Positions 22,019 through 35,530 of a stretch of DNA of 64,000 nt are shown piece by piece. The notes under the pieces are model-generated. The model made no database searches. It saw nothing but the letters and a program-made list of their open reading frames with translations, and was not told the DNA's origin. The stretch is from NCBI GenBank assembly GCA_029959195.1, contig CP114119.1, positions 2,108,001 through 2,172,000 of the forward strand. The letters run 5' to 3'. Positions within the stretch are counted from its first letter, which is position 1. Every line of letters starts with the position of its first letter. The position numbers and the translations under genes are program-made. This DNA comes from Dictyophora rubrovolvata (taxonomy: Eukaryota; Basidiomycota; Agaricomycetes; Phallales; Phallaceae).

Positions 22019-23456
22019 TGTATTATAATCGGGGATCCCAATTTGAACAAGATTTTGTTTTCAAGTATTGGTCGGTTACTGATTGACTAGTCCTCAGGCT
22101 GGAAATAGATACCTCACGGGGTCAAAATTTTGAGCTTATCAACTGATGTATGAGGCTTCAGAGCTTCAGATCTTCAGATTTTCAGATCTTCAGATTTGAC
22201 GCTTTCTCACAGGCTTACTAAAATCCAGTTTAAATATTTTGGGAGACCAGGCTATCCAAATTAAGCAGTATTCGAATGACAGCCTGCGTTCTTTCAAATT
22301 ATGGCTTGGCTTCTGTTCCCATGTATGAGCCTTATCGCATTATTGTTAAGCTTAGACTAGCAGAATCAGATCGGCCTAATTGATTTGATTAAACTTAAAT
22401 CGAGTTCTCAAAGGTGCGACCGAATTAGTAGAAGATTGTGTGATTTGTGTTAGCGTGCTTCCTGAATCCGACTGACGTCATGGAGCTGATAACTTAGGAA
22501 TAGTTTCGGAGGATATAGTAGGATAGCTATTTTCGAATAAGCTTGCCTGTCTCGACCAATCTTCGACGGGAAATAAAGTGCAAAATAGGAAATGGACAGC
22601 TTCTACCTTCAGATCATATCTGGTCGAATAATAATCCCTTGGCATTAAACGATATTTGATATACACAAGCAGAACAGTTTTGTTCCTCACATCAGACGAT
22701 ATACCCCTTCTGGGGATTGTAACAGAGGTTCTCTATTAGTAACGGCATTTAGAACCTTCGCACGGATTCTCATAACCCAAATACTAATGTATGCCATAAC
22801 TTCCAGAGTTGACTACAACTTGATTTTCATTGAGTAAATTCAATTCAGGGATTTTTCATTCCTTGTCAAATTTAGATTCATATGGTAGTAACTTTTTCTC
22901 GTTTCTTTAAGAAACTCGTACACGCTCGAATTACATATCTCCAGATGTACTAATCACCCTTTCCCGTATTTCTTTTTTGAGGTTTGTAGTACTCAAATTT
23001 ACATCTTTTGAACGACCCTAGTGGCCTTCATCAACGGGTGAATTGGACACTGAGAAACTCATGAGAAAAAAAATAGATTTTGACATTTGAATTTAAATCA
23101 ATGACGTCGTCGGCGACTGCAGTGTCGCTACGACTTCGGACTGCGCCGCACGAATACTTAGACAAAATGCCGAACGGTCTGAACCTTCGGAACGCGAGCA
23201 CAGTTTTTCACTTCTTTTTTTGAATATATGGTTCACATGTGCCATCGCGTCGATGCATTAATTATATTATGTATATATCTTCCTGCATTCAAAGCATAGC
23301 AAAACCAAAGCAAAACAATACCAAAACAATACATCTCAATTGAGCGTGACATGTGACATCTGAGATCGCCATGCTCCCGGGGAGTTAATATCTCAATCGA
23401 TGAGCGATATAAATTAGTCCCCTCGGAGACGGTTTCCAAGACCAGAACGATTCTTA
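22019..23456. other. Intergenic DNA upstream of beta-fg
   Basis: About 1.4 kb with no supported gene. A short run of cttcagat repeats lies at 22155-22200. The right part should hold the beta-fg promoter; ATATAAATTAG near 23406-23417 could be a TATA-like element about 45 bp before the start codon. Confidence 0.5.
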
Positions 23457-24496
23457 ATGGTATGTTTTGCGGTATAGCTCGTAAATCCAGACATATGACT
23501 ATGATATATAGGATACATTCATAAACCTCGCTCAACAAGGCCTTCAAGCCTATCAAAGCCATTCCGGAGGTCAACAAGAGGGCCATCAACAAGGACCGCC
23601 GCCCCACCAACAGCAACAGCACCAACAGCAACAACAGCAACAACAGCAGTACAACTACGAAGGTGGCGAAGTGCAAGACCGCAGATACCGCGATGAAGAT
23701 AACTACCAAGGACCTAATCGTACGTGTACAGTCGCTTTTCTTTCGAAAGAAAGATGGCAATAATAAAATTAATTAGTTGATCACGATGACGTCGTGAACC
23801 AAGCTGCTGGCCACAGCGAAGGCTCAGGAGACTCAAACCTGTTTTCTAAAGCTATGCAGCACATTAGTCACAACAAAGTAAATGCGTCTCGCAGGTCTCT
23901 CCTTTTTCCCAGTTACTGATCAAAGCATATATTAAGGCTGAACATACCCAGCCAATCGACCAACAAGGTTTGCAGGAGGCTCATCAACAGGCATATGAGC
24001 GCAGCAATGCCGGCTCTTTGGACTCTGGTAGTATGGGTGCTGCTGCAGCTATGCAGGTATGGATAATAACCACAAATCTTTGGTGTTTTTATTCAGCGTT
24101 CACTGTTAGGCCTTGAAAATGTTCACCCAAAGCGGTGGTGGTGGCGGTGGTGGCGGTACTTCGAACCTTGTCTCCATGGCTATGGCAGAAGCCTCCAAGT
24201 TATTTGAATCCAGTGGCGGTTCGTCCTCCGGTAACAAGCAAGAGGTGGTCAATGGTGCAGCTATGACAATGATGAAGTTGGTCGTACAGGTAGTTCAATG
24301 CTCCATAAGTTTTTTCAAAAAGGAGACTAATAAAAAAATTTTTTCATTCCCTTTAGTCGAAGTTTGGAGGAGGGATTATGGGAGGAGGTAACAGCGGTGG
24401 TTTAGGTAGTCTGATGAGCGTTGTGAGTACAAACTAAATCAAGATGGATTTTATAGAAGCTAATTTTGGACCTGGCAGGCGGGTAAATTTTTATAA
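23457..24496 (+). CDS. beta-fg: Beta-flanking protein of the A mating-type locus
   Basis: Exons are 23457..23459, 23512..23719, 23777..23877, 23937..24056, 24110..24289, 24357..24422 and 24479..24496, giving 231 residues. The first exon is the start codon alone: ATG is followed directly by gtatgt, and the message continues DTFINLAQQGLQAYQS. The protein then has a Gln-rich run, LFSKAMQHISHNK, a QEAHQQAYERS block, a poly-Gly stretch and repeated amphipathic segments (LVSMAMAEASKLF and AAMTMMKLVVQSKFGGG). This matches what is known of beta-flanking proteins, conserved fungal proteins of unknown function that border HD genes in many mushrooms. It confirms that the left part of the window is an A locus, here about 15 kb from HD1b. 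The identification is from memory of the family. Confidence 0.85.
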
Positions 24497-25523
24497 AGGA
24501 CAATTTGTTTAAAATATTACCGATGTACAATTACTAAATTGGTCAATGGTCCAAGTTTTTTATCTGTCCTTGTCTTACATATACATACATCGATGCCAAC
24601 GAGCCTCCATCAACTCATCTCTGAAAGTGAATGGAAAAGTTGTGTCTACGTCAGTCATCCGACAAGTCGATCGAATCAATCTCGAACTTGGAGATCATGT
24701 TTCATATCCAAAATATCATGCTTGAGCTTTGAGGCGCGCTGTATTCTGTCTGGTTCATTGTAGGTACGAATAATTTCAAACCAGTTGAGTGTCGGATCAA
24801 TTCAACACTTACCAATGAGGGTTTTCAGCTCAAATCACGATTCAGAAATTCATTGCATCAAATAAATAGGCCCGTCAATTCGCAGTATCGATAACACGGC
24901 ACTTCCTGATCATGTTGAATTTCCGGGTCGGATATAAGACATAACACTTACAGACCGTCAATGAAAACTTCAAGAAATGATTAGAGGGTCCCGATCACCC
25001 GCCCCTACAGTGCCGGTCATATTATCTGAGGCTATGTCCACGATCTTATATATGTATATACATTTTCATTCATCTTGTCAGTTTTCTTTTTTTTTAACAA
25101 AAGCAAATCGATTTCTTGAGCCGAATCGGCTCAAACACAATTCCTCCGACATTATTTCGGACTAATACTTCCTCCTAAGTGCAATGTACAGCCAACCCTG
25201 AGTTATGGTATCACCTTTGAATACTTGTCAGAATGCTTTGAATTGGGCCTGAGTCCAACCAGACATAGGACATAATCTGAAGCTTGTTATGTTTTACAAC
25301 AAGGGAACTCCCGAGCAATAGCAACCCTCGACATAATCAACATAAATTGTCTCGATTCACCTATACAATTTTCCATTAATAATATGCCAAAATACATGCA
25401 TACATGTACATTCAATATTGGTGTCAATGGGGTGGTAAAACATTCCGCATGTACAAAGTACAATCTATGAGTGGGATAGATGAATAAAAAAAATTGCATC
25501 GGAGAAAACAGGAGGAAGGTGAA
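24497..25523. other. Intergenic DNA between beta-fg and the GMC oxidoreductase
   Basis: About 1 kb between two convergent gene ends. I see no supported gene or repeat. Confidence 0.55.
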
Positions 25524-28500
25524 TTAGTATGTCCAGTCTGTCCAAGTTGAAAACGAAAATGCGAATCGCCGAATATAGGCGTATGCTTGTTCAATGAAAC
25601 GGGGAATTACTGAGAGCTGACTCGATACGCGTTCAACGGTAATGACCAGTTGCTCTTCAACTCCGTTATTAAGAATAATGTCGGCGGCCTTCAATTATTA
25701 AGTTAGTCAATGCATGTCAACAGAAGATACGAAGGGCAAGAGAAGGGCCAAAAAAAAAGTATCAGGTGTTCCTTTGATACTCACCTTGCTTGCAATTGCA
25801 TAGACGGTGGCTTGAGGGTGTGTGCTCAGTTGCATCGATATTACACTGGCGTCCGCGACTCGGACGTTCCTAGTGCCGTAAACCTAACGAATAATAATAA
25901 TATGGTCTACCATAATTCAGATCAAAAAAATGTCTTACCCTGAGAGTATTATCCACAACGCCACCAATGAAACGCGGTGCCATCGGCGCGGTACCTGACA
26001 TTAACTTTTTTTAATGCTGTGTTCTAAAAACAGACATCGCAATTACGTACCGACAGGATGCTGAATGGACTGACGCAAAAAAAGAAACGTTAGAGACGTT
26101 TTGAAAACACATGTGATGTGATGTCATTCACGTACGATCGCGTTTTCCCTAAAGAAGCTGTCGAGAAGATTGACAGATGTACCGAAGGTTTTCGTGAGAA
26201 GAAAAAAAAGAGCAATGACTCACTCTTCCATCTCCTCATCCGTCGTGACGTTGTTCGGAGGTTCAACGCTATAATCCATGAAGTCATTCATAGGAGAGTT
26301 GGCGATTGCTCGACGAATGAATTGAGCTGCTTTCACAGTTACCATAGCATCTTTGCAAAACGTTGGGGGAAAAAAATATTAGCTGTGGCAATCAACATCC
26401 ATAGAGAATACCTCTACCGAAATTGAAATCAAGATATTTGAAATCTAGCACAGGTAAAGAGAGCGGGTCCTCGTTTGAAATATGCTTCAAGGGAAGGCAC
26501 AGTTACGTTAGTGGACCTAAAGGTGATGAATATCAAGATCTGCCGACTCACCACGTTCCCTCTACTGAATGGGTGCAGTTGCGGTATGATAATTGTGACA
26601 TAGCTTGTGTCGGAATGGGGTTTAAACCATGTGACGCCTCCGAGTGGACCGAACAGAGCTTCCCACTGGGTTACATGCCCTTCTTCAAGCCAACGGCGTT
26701 GCAGCAAATATTGTATCGTGGAAAGATTAGATAATTGGCCTCCACGGGAAGATAGCTCAGAGTCAAGAAGCTCTAAAATATCCATATACTCCTTCTCGGT
26801 CAAAATTGACTGTAGTGTCGAGAAAACTACCGTGGACCAGACTGCGGTCATTAGACCTGTCCTATTAGCGATACTAAAAAAGCATGGTCGGTGAAATGCT
26901 TTTTGGAAAAACGTTAAAAATAGTTACTATAATTCTCTCTGGGTCCGGGCGAAGTCCGAATTGATTCTAATGTTATCTAAAGTCTGTTGAGCGTCTAAGG
27001 ACTTCGAAAAAAAAAAATGGCTATAAATTATTACCCATGGTGTGATGCCCGGGTTTCAATGCGTAAGTCAAAGGTAGGAACACATGGTCCTGTAAATTTT
27101 CTCCGACTAAGAATAGCAAGCCAGTCAGCTAATTAGTGCTAGTGAGGTGGGCTCAGTCATTTACCTCCGGGAAGTTCCACTACCGGTTGGATACCATATT
27201 TTTTCAAGATATCTGAGTTGCCAATCCCGGAATACTCGAGAATTCTGTTCTTGGATCAGTGCCTTGAATAATTTTAAAAAGTCAAGGCAACTACACACTG
27301 GGGTGTTTGAATAGTTCCGGCAGAGATTACGACTTCCTTGCGTACAGGAACTGAGTACGATTGTCCTTCAAAGAAGAATTCAACTGCGGTGGCTTTGACC
27401 GGTTCTTGATCAGTATCCCAAAGCAATCGGGTGACCTAAAATAAAGGATGATAAGTAAGGCAAGATAAGGTCTTTTAAGCGTAAAATCGTAATACACGTG
27501 CGCCAGGAAGAACGACGAGATTTGATCTATTCAAGTTCGGTTCTAAAAACGCTGTTACGGCAGTAACTCTGGTTCCGCTTTTCCGATTAACACTTGTAGG
27601 TGAGTCCCAAACGCCGTTAATATCTCCAGAATCCTCGAATATACTGTCAGCGGATCATTAAATCATGACCATTAAGATCTTTTACTTACAGGTATCAGAT
27701 TCGTCGGAATACCTGCCTTGTTCATAGCCGTGACAAAAGGAAATGTCAGGTCGCAATATAGTGCGTTGTGAGATACCTATATATAAACAGCAATTATGTT
27801 AGAATGCGGAAACCTCTGGCTTCTCCGGCTTAACTTGAATCGGACCACCTTTTCCATGATAATTTTCATTCGTGGGGGTGGTATAGCCATGCAGCCATTT
27901 TTGGATCCGCGAGAAAATCTTTCGAGGTAAAAAAGTTTCGGTATCGGGGAGAATGGCATCAGGTGATGGTGGCGAATAATCTTCAAGCTGTTTGAATTGC
28001 TTCAAAAAGCCCTGCCAGCCCCATGATCTATCGTTCGCGAGTTCCGCTAAGGCATCGTATTCCTCTTCCGAAGCTCGACTCCAGACTTCAAAATTAATTG
28101 TGCTGGTGCCACCCAAAACTTTTCCTCTGTATGTAAAAAAAAATTAAAATAAAAAGGCAATTCCCCATCTTCCACTAACCTATTCGTGACGCGGGTGTTA
28201 TTTTTAAGACCGGGTTGAGAAACTCCAGGAAAAGCATGGTCATATCTGGTATTAAATAGCGCCTGGCCGAAATGGACTTGTAGCCGAGTATTTGAATATG
28301 CGGTCCGAGATCATAGGATGTAAGATACCTACTAGGAACATCGATCATAGGGTCATCCTTCATGTATACCCCTGAATCAAGCAAGCCAACATTGTATAAC
28401 CCACTCTCGCTGAGTCTGCAGGACACCTATAGGGCTGGCAGTTTATGTGACCGTATTATGAAACTCACCTCGCTGCAGCCGCAATGCCCTAAGAGTGGTC

Positions 28501-28801
28501 AGGTTAGAGAATGGAATGCAAGTCATGAATATGTGCATACTGCTGTGCCTCCACCTGCAAGAAGGGTTTAATTGTCAAGCTAATAACCAGGACAACAGTG
28601 GCCAGACCTTACCTATGACGACGTAGTCGAAATCATGCTTTAGAAATTCTTCGGGATGACTCGCAAGGACTATTTGATAAAAAGAAACGTTTTCAGAAGA
28701 AATGAAAGGCGAAGAAGAGAGAAAGACGAACGGCCGAGTACTACTGCACGAAGGCAGCAGCTGTAAAGGAGAAGTGAGCTAAGGAATGGTCTTCGGGCCA
28801 T
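25524..28801 (-). CDS. Secreted GMC oxidoreductase (aryl-alcohol oxidase-like)
   Basis: This is a FAD-dependent glucose-methanol-choline family oxidase or dehydrogenase, a group used outside the cell by mushrooms to oxidise alcohols and supply peroxide for lignocellulose decay. The start ATG at 28801 opens a signal peptide (MARRPFLSSLLLYSC). After one intron comes FLKHDFDYVVIGGGTA, the FAD-binding start. MGGTSTINFEVWSR is the first family signature. Near the C-terminus HPVGTAPM and STHPQATVYAIASKAADI supply the two expected active-site histidines. About a dozen short introns break the gene. It ends after a short extension (IPRFIEQAYAYIRRF) at 25524. The exact substrate cannot be told by eye. 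Confidence 0.88.
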
Positions 28802-29483
28802 GCCCAACAAAGATGACCTTGCTTCTTTAAATGCTTAGACTTTCCCTAGACTCAAATAGCTCATCATTAAGGCCCCTCATGATGAGAATCCGCATTGAGA
28901 AATTTCCGCAACTGTGAGCATATTCCTTGCCCCAGCGTCTAATCGTTAGCCCTGCCTAACCATGAATAGAAGTCGGAACGGGACAAATCAGAAATGTTTG
29001 GCGCAAAGCCGCTAGGACTAGCCTGCTGAGAAAGAAAAAAGTAATTGGCCCAAGAAGTTGGTTATGCCAACTCGGACTTCCCCATACAATTAGATGAAAT
29101 AGAGAATGATAAAGTTTCAATTGATAACACATGCGAAGAAATAGCTCGAAAGAGTCCCTGGTCAATGGATTATATCATGGATTAGAAGGATGACATAGCC
29201 GGACTGCTTCGGAGTGAACGACGGAGCTTCTCCCGCCCAAGCTTAGATATACGTTGAAGTCCATATTTTCTCCCAAAGAGATTAAAGCTCCTTTGTGCCC
29301 GTCGACATACGGGATATAATATATAGCCGCAAACTAAATGATACGTGGTAATGAAAATAGCAGAAAGAAGGAGAAAGTCGAAACGTGAGAATAAAGAACA
29401 GGGCAAACAAAACAAACAGTGGGATTGGAAGTCCATGAATGGGAAAAGAAAGCACACCCCCTTCCGTTCCCCTCTCATATCCA
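28802..29483. other. Intergenic DNA between the GMC gene and SLA2
   Basis: About 680 bp upstream of the GMC start and downstream of the SLA2 stop. Open frames here lack any family feature. Confidence 0.5.
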
Positions 29484-32400
29484 TCACTCTGTCTCATCGG
29501 TATGGTATCCTGCTCGTCGCATTCGTCCAAGTTTATGACGGGCTGCCCCGAGCTCTTTTTCCAATCTGAGAATTTCAACTTGCTGTTCCATTTCCCGAAC
29601 CTTAAATTCATGAACGCCCAAGGTACTAAAATCAATCTGGTCCGCATCAATCTGCTTTGCCGTGATTTCCTTGACTTGACGAACGAGTGCTCTACATGCT
29701 TCCGTGACGGCCTTGGCAGCCAACTCAAGTTTTTCTTGTGTTTTTGACATGAGTGATGCCTTAACACGGGAGGCAGCAACCAGCTGCGCGGTCGCACTAG
29801 CCACCTCATTAGAAGCGACAATGAGTTGTTCAAGGGTATGGGTGCCAGACAAGACACCATCAGCACATTCTATAAGGAGATTAGTCGCAAATGCGACAGC
29901 TTTGGCAGCGGATATCAACCCTTCGGTCCACCGGTTATTTCTTTTATAGAATTGGTGTGTCGAACTAGTGCCTTTGCCCTGATGGACAATTTCTTGTTGA
30001 GATTCAGTAGCTGCTCGAATGAGCCGTGAGATCGCATTCGCAATCGCAAGAGCGGAAGCGAGGATGGTGTCGTGAACCTGGATGTCTATGGCGTTGAAAC
30101 GTCTCGTATCGCGAGGCCGGCTCATAATCTCCTTTAGACGTTGAGTAGCGGCCTCAATCGCACGCGCAGTCCCAAGCATTTCCTGCTCGACAATATCCCC
30201 GATATCACCATTAGCCTTCGCCAAAGAGCCAGCCTTGCTTTTGGGTACAAGGGTTTCAACGGCCTCTGACAACTTGGTCAGAGAAGCCCGAGCCTCAACG
30301 CTGTTCCTAACAGCCACCTCTGATCGTTGTGCCGGTTGCAAGAAGTCGATCTTGTACGATTGCAGATTAAGGAAAAAACGCAAAACAACATCGCCAGCTT
30401 TCTTGGCCACAGCCACAAGTCGATCGGAGGCATCGTCGTCACTCGCAAGGCGAGTGACACCCTTCGCATTAATAAGCACATCTGACATGACCTGTGCGAG
30501 CTCGTTGGCACCCTTAATGACTTCCACATGTTCGCCTCCTGGTTCTTGATTGACATACAGAGTAAATGTAGTGGCAAATTCATTAGATATGTTCATGGCC
30601 TTTTCAATCATTGACAGTGTATATTCAGGCGTGGCATTCTGGTTGCCCGCCTGGCTCGGCGATTCTAGTTCGTAAATAGCTTCATCGACCTTCTGCACAC
30701 AACTCTGGAGAATTGAATCTGAATAGGTTGCAAGAGCAAATGAGAATCGATGGGAAATTAAAAGATCACATGAGCATACCAATAATTTCATTCAATTTCT
30801 TGCGATTATCCAAAATTAGCGTATCAATTTGAGCAGTGGTAGCTTGATCGGATAAGCCTTGAGTCTATAGAAAAAGAATATCAATGAATATAATTATCTT
30901 ATGGGGGTACATAACCACATACCTGTTGCAATTCATGCAATTGCTGAATGGTGCTATCCATTGCTTCTTGCAAAATTTGGATTTCCTGATCCTTCTCTTC
31001 CCGGAGCCGTTCGAGATCACCAACAGAATTATCCATCTTGAGAAGTAATTCATCAATTTGAACTTGTTTTGCCTGTAAGTGTGGAGATGCGTAGAAGAAT
31101 GAAGGGGAAAAAAAGGAAAAAAAAATGTGTCAAAAATCATATTTCTGTAGACAATTATGAAATGAATTACCCGAAGCGAGTCTTCCAATTCGTTTAGTTG
31201 ACGGTTGTATTTAGATATCAATGATGTCGTCTGTTCATTCTTTCCCCTTGATGCATCTTCGGCACGTTCATTGGCAAAGTCTAGTTCCCTGCGAAGTCTT
31301 TCAAGTTCATCGCGGTGATTCTATCGTATTTGAAAACAAGATATTTCATTAGTCAAGTCAGGAACTTCGCGCAGCAGCCAAGAAGACGTACAGCAGTCTG
31401 GCGATCCAAGTCAAATCGTGCACGATCACGTTCCTTAATCATGCCTGCTAGCTCGAGATTCTTCGCTTTAACATCTCTTTCCATACGTTCCATCCTGTCA
31501 ATAGCTTCTTGGGCAGAATTGGCCTTCAATTGCAGTTGCTTGTACTTGCTAAGCATTTCAAGGTGTTCCGTTCGTAGTTGACTGTACAGTTTGGCCAAAG
31601 CTTCGTATTTATTCCGCCATAATGCAACTTGCTCTTGCAGTTGTTTGATAAGTTCGTCTTTGGACATTATCTGGCTGCCCACATTGACATTGATGGCTGC
31701 GAGTTCATTTTCAAGTCCTTTAACTCTCTACGAGAATGAGCAAGCGCATTGAAAAACTGTTTGAGGTAGACTTTGAAAAAAAAAAAGAGATACGTACCCG
31801 ATCATACTGCTCAAGCAAGAGCTGGTCACGCTCGTATTGACCCTGCATCCCTACGATTTGTTGTTGCAGTTCCAGAACTTGTTGCTGAGCTTGAGAAGAA
31901 TACGCCTGTAACTGACTCTGCAGCTGATTCTGCAAAAGTTGCTCCTGCGCTAAACGTTCCCTTTCGGCCTGCTGTCTTTGTAGCTCTTCGTACTGGTATT
32001 GCTGAGCGGCCTCTTGCTCCCGTCGCATCCTCTCTTCCGCCTCTCTCTGAGCAACCAATTGCTTCTGTTGTGCCTCATACTGGGCGAGCATTCTGGCTTG
32101 TTCGTCAATTTCAGCAGCGGTAGCAGTAGGTGTTGGAGCAGCAGGCGGTGGTGACTTTACTTCAAGGTTTCTATTGCTGGTATCCGGGCGCGCGGGAAGC
32201 GCGGGCGCACCATCCTCACTTTCGAAAAGATTTGGAGGTTCGTTTCCGAGTTTTGGAACGTTGATAAGACCGGTAAGGTATTTGAGATTTGAACATTCAT
32301 AGTAAAACTTGCGAAGGGCATGGTGGTGCGCCGCGTATCTTGAGCGAAGAGGCTCGAGAGCATCGGGGGAATCTGTTCGTCTATGCATGGCGCGAAGCAT

Positions 32401-33377
32401 ACTGGTTATAAAACGGTAGATGTTCCAGCTCTCTTTAACGAGGGGAACCAGAGCAGAAATCCGACATTCATTATTAGATGAATGATTAAAATGCGAGAAT
32501 ATGATGCGCTGGAAGGCATCGATCTGGTCCTGAAGGCCCATAAGGTCGGAAATAGTTTCATAGCTGCGGGTTCCGTCAACTTTGTGTGCAAGAGAAGAAG
32601 AGAAGCGAGGTGTAAATTCTGTACATACCCTTCATTGGGATCGTCTATCTCCTTCAGACTTATATATTCTTTATATTCAAAAAGACCGTTAAACTCTTTT
32701 CTTTGGCGGTGAAAGCGTAGTTTCGAAAGGATGAACGAGACATATGTTCGAATGAGAGAACCATATCCTGAGTATCAGAAATAAGTTTGAGTGAGAGTCC
32801 AACAAGTGTCGTAGACTCGCCTTTGCTGGTGTCATTCGAAACAGTACGTGCACAAGTTTCCAACCACCCAGTTTGACTTTGAGCCTCTCTAAGAGTCTTG
32901 AATAGCATACATATAAAACATGTTTCATATATGTAAATTATAATGGTGTGACTTACAACCGGATGACCTTCCTGCAAAATCTTATGGACTGTAATTAACG
33001 CCTTAAATATTTGGACTTCATCGGACAAAATAGGTTGAACTCGGAGACCCTGCCAAATGGATGTTGAGCTGTGATAATCCCAAGTGTAGACGATGCATTC
33101 TACAAAATACAAAATAGAATCACGACGGAACGGACGTATTAGGCAACTACGGATGTGAACAATAACAAAGAACACGGAACGCACTTCGGACATGTTTCTG
33201 CTTCGGGGCTGTTTCATCTGAATTTGTGGCCTTCTTGATATGTATCGATAATTCTTGCTCAGCCTTGTCTTTGTCTACAGGTCTTGTTGGAAAATGCACT
33301 TCGTCGCCATCGATGTTATATTGCGGCGTCCGTGACCTAGAGAAATTAAGAATAGGACTTTGAGCACGGAGAACCAT
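29484..33377 (-). CDS. SLA2: Endocytic adaptor Sla2/End4 (HIP1R family)
   Basis: Sla2 links clathrin coats, membrane phosphoinositides and actin during endocytosis. The N-terminal ANTH domain is seen in IHIKKATNSDETAPKQKHVR, CIVYTWDYHSST and TVHKILQEGHPV across several exons near 32900-33300. A long Gln-rich coiled coil lies at about 31350-32150 (YEELQRQQAERERLAQEQLL). The C-terminal I/LWEQ (talin-like) actin-binding domain is at 29484-30720, including RWTEGLISAAKAVAFAT and LIVASNEVASATAQLVAASR, ending HTDETE. I placed the start at MVLRAQSPILNF because the frame runs directly into the ANTH domain. A strong-context ATG at 33546-33552 might instead begin an upstream exon. Gene size matches the roughly 1000-residue family. 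Confidence 0.93.
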
Positions 33378-35530
33378 AGGAAATGAAAGGTGAAAGAACA
33401 AGCTACATTTCTTAAATGCACCGTGCAGGATATGCTATGAATAGATAGTAAAGGACAGGACGGCACCATAAGTGAGGGATCAGTTCTGACCGACTTGAAC
33501 CCTGTTCCCACGCTTTGCGCTGCGGCCGCAACACTGCGTCCTCTCCATGGCCATGGTTATGATGTAAGTTCAATGCTGTGTACGTAGCTTGGCTTGGTGT
33601 TGCAAAACAACTAATTTGATTGATGTTTGTGTTTGTTTTTTATCAAAATGAAAGCGCGTTACAATTGAATTGCAGGGTATCACTGCCGTGTCCGTACGAC
33701 ATCGATCCACGCCTTTTCAGCTCGTTCTAGACGACTGTTGAATGAAACCCTAGATGAAGCATGCCACATTACTCCAACCTGAAGTATAATTATCCAACTG
33801 AGCATGTAATTGTGTGGCAGCCCGGAACAAATTTGTCCGCAGTCCACTCCAATCGAATCTATAAACAATCTAGTATGTAAACCCATATGATCTTTCTCAG
33901 TCCTAAGAAAGCGGAGAAAGCGTCCTGCAAACTTCAATATGAGCTCTTGGTGAACTTACCGAATGACGAATCTTTTCCGCAGTGTTATACACTGCAATGT
34001 TCGCAAAAATAAAAAATTTGTCTCCAAGATGCCAGCCGTATTTGTTGGTATATTACTATTTATATACCCGTCCAACCAAGTCAAAGTAGCCGTCGACGAT
34101 GTTACGGACGTTGACAAAACATCGGTGGCACTTGTGACTTGGTGCCCAATGAGGTAAATTTCGTTGAAGTATCAAACGTAGGCATCACACAAATTTCTCT
34201 TTTCTGAATGTAAGCATACTATGCATAAATAAAATCAATGTGCTAATACTGTAAGTCTGCGCAGGTGTCACAGAGCAAGTAAAAGAGAAATGAGTGAGAC
34301 CGAATGAGATCCTCAGACTCTAGTTCGACGAACTTTGTGACATTTTTGAAATGACCCTTACTACACTACATAAACCATTACGACTACATAAACCCTCCCG
34401 ACATGGCTACACGGTTAACTAGTGGAACGGGGGAGAGGGCAAGAAGGGTGTCTCTATCAGATCTAGCTATCGCTGTATGTACACTCACACGTCGACACTA
34501 GGGATGTTAGCCTATTTCATGCAAGGTTGGAATTAAGAAAGATGGGGATTACATGAAGGTTTGTTGCAGATACTTGGCGGTGTTTTCTTCAGCAGTTCCT
34601 TCAAGCTGTCCGTGGCTCCAAGGCTACAAGTCGCCTGAAAAATCTCTCGAGCTGCGACATCCCTCATCAACTGTGAGTGCATCGTATTACCAGGAGCCGG
34701 ATTGCTCAAAAGGGTCCCATCCAGTATACAGTCATTGGCGACGGCGTTGCAGCTTGAAGTAGCGAGAAGTTGACCTCACTCTTATCCTTATTCCTTTTTA
34801 GTCTTTTTATCGTTTCGTACCCTGTGATCTCGCTTCTTTTTACTCTCGACTCCACCAACGGACATCTACCATTCTTGAGTAGCAAAGAGCCTAGAAAGAC
34901 AGGCTGATAGCAGCATTTCCCCGGGGATTTTGGGTGGAGCAAAAAGCCAGAATCCATGTACACGCTGCTCATGGATGAGAAACAAGCCGGGAAAGGGGGC
35001 ATGATGGTGGTCATGGTCTAGGGCGATAGCCTTGCTGTATAGAAATCAAGCCAATAGTGATGGTGGCTTGGGGACATAAGCAGGCCGTTTCATGGTTCAT
35101 GTCGCACCGGCTTGACTCTGCGCGGGGTTTTCTTTAAGTGTTGCCCACTGATTTTTAATTAGAAATGTTATGATTGCTATAACCAGTGAAGATTCGCAGC
35201 TTCAGATTCAACTCTGGGTATGATATGACAGTGTTCTGTGAGGCCAGGACCACATATCACGCAATACTTCCGCCTGTTCGGATTTGAGCTCTTTCATCCA
35301 GACCAGTGCTGAGTGCGGTCGTGACGGACGGTTGCGAAATCGGGTGTTCCTGAAAACCAAAACCAAACGGTGGTCCATTTGTTGGAAGTAGGAGCGGAAA
35401 GGCTTGTAGTATTTGATTTCCAAATTAAGGTAGCGAACGTAAAGGTCTTATACCATGTCTTGGGCGGTGCAAGGGCGGTGACAAATATTGCTGACAAAGC
35501 CTTCGAGGTCTTCTCGTATCTTCACCGTTT
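33378..35530. other. Gene-poor stretch upstream of SLA2 and ARMT1
   Basis: About 2.1 kb. It holds the left arm of an inverted repeat at 34563-35030 and the promoters of SLA2 and ARMT1. A minus-strand open frame at 33680-33937 is unsupported. Confidence 0.5.
34563..35030 (+). repeat. Left arm of an imperfect inverted repeat around ARMT1
   Basis: This stretch matches the reverse complement of 38075-38525 along most of its length, roughly three quarters identical by eye. Shared anchors include ggtgttttcttcagcagttc, gtcgcctgaaaaatc and ccaccaacggacatct. Both arms contain a short decayed coding-like stretch, but I cannot name its origin. Confidence 0.75.

Noticed and set aside
22155-22200. Repeated cttcagat string as a CRISPR-like or regulatory array
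   Set aside because: Too short and without spacers; it is simple sequence in a eukaryotic genome.
29439-30549. Plus-strand open frames opposite SLA2
   Set aside because: Antisense to the conserved I/LWEQ domain, with no features of their own.
33680-33937. Minus-strand open frame of 85 residues upstream of SLA2
   Set aside because: It has no recognisable domain or splice partner and lies in promoter DNA.
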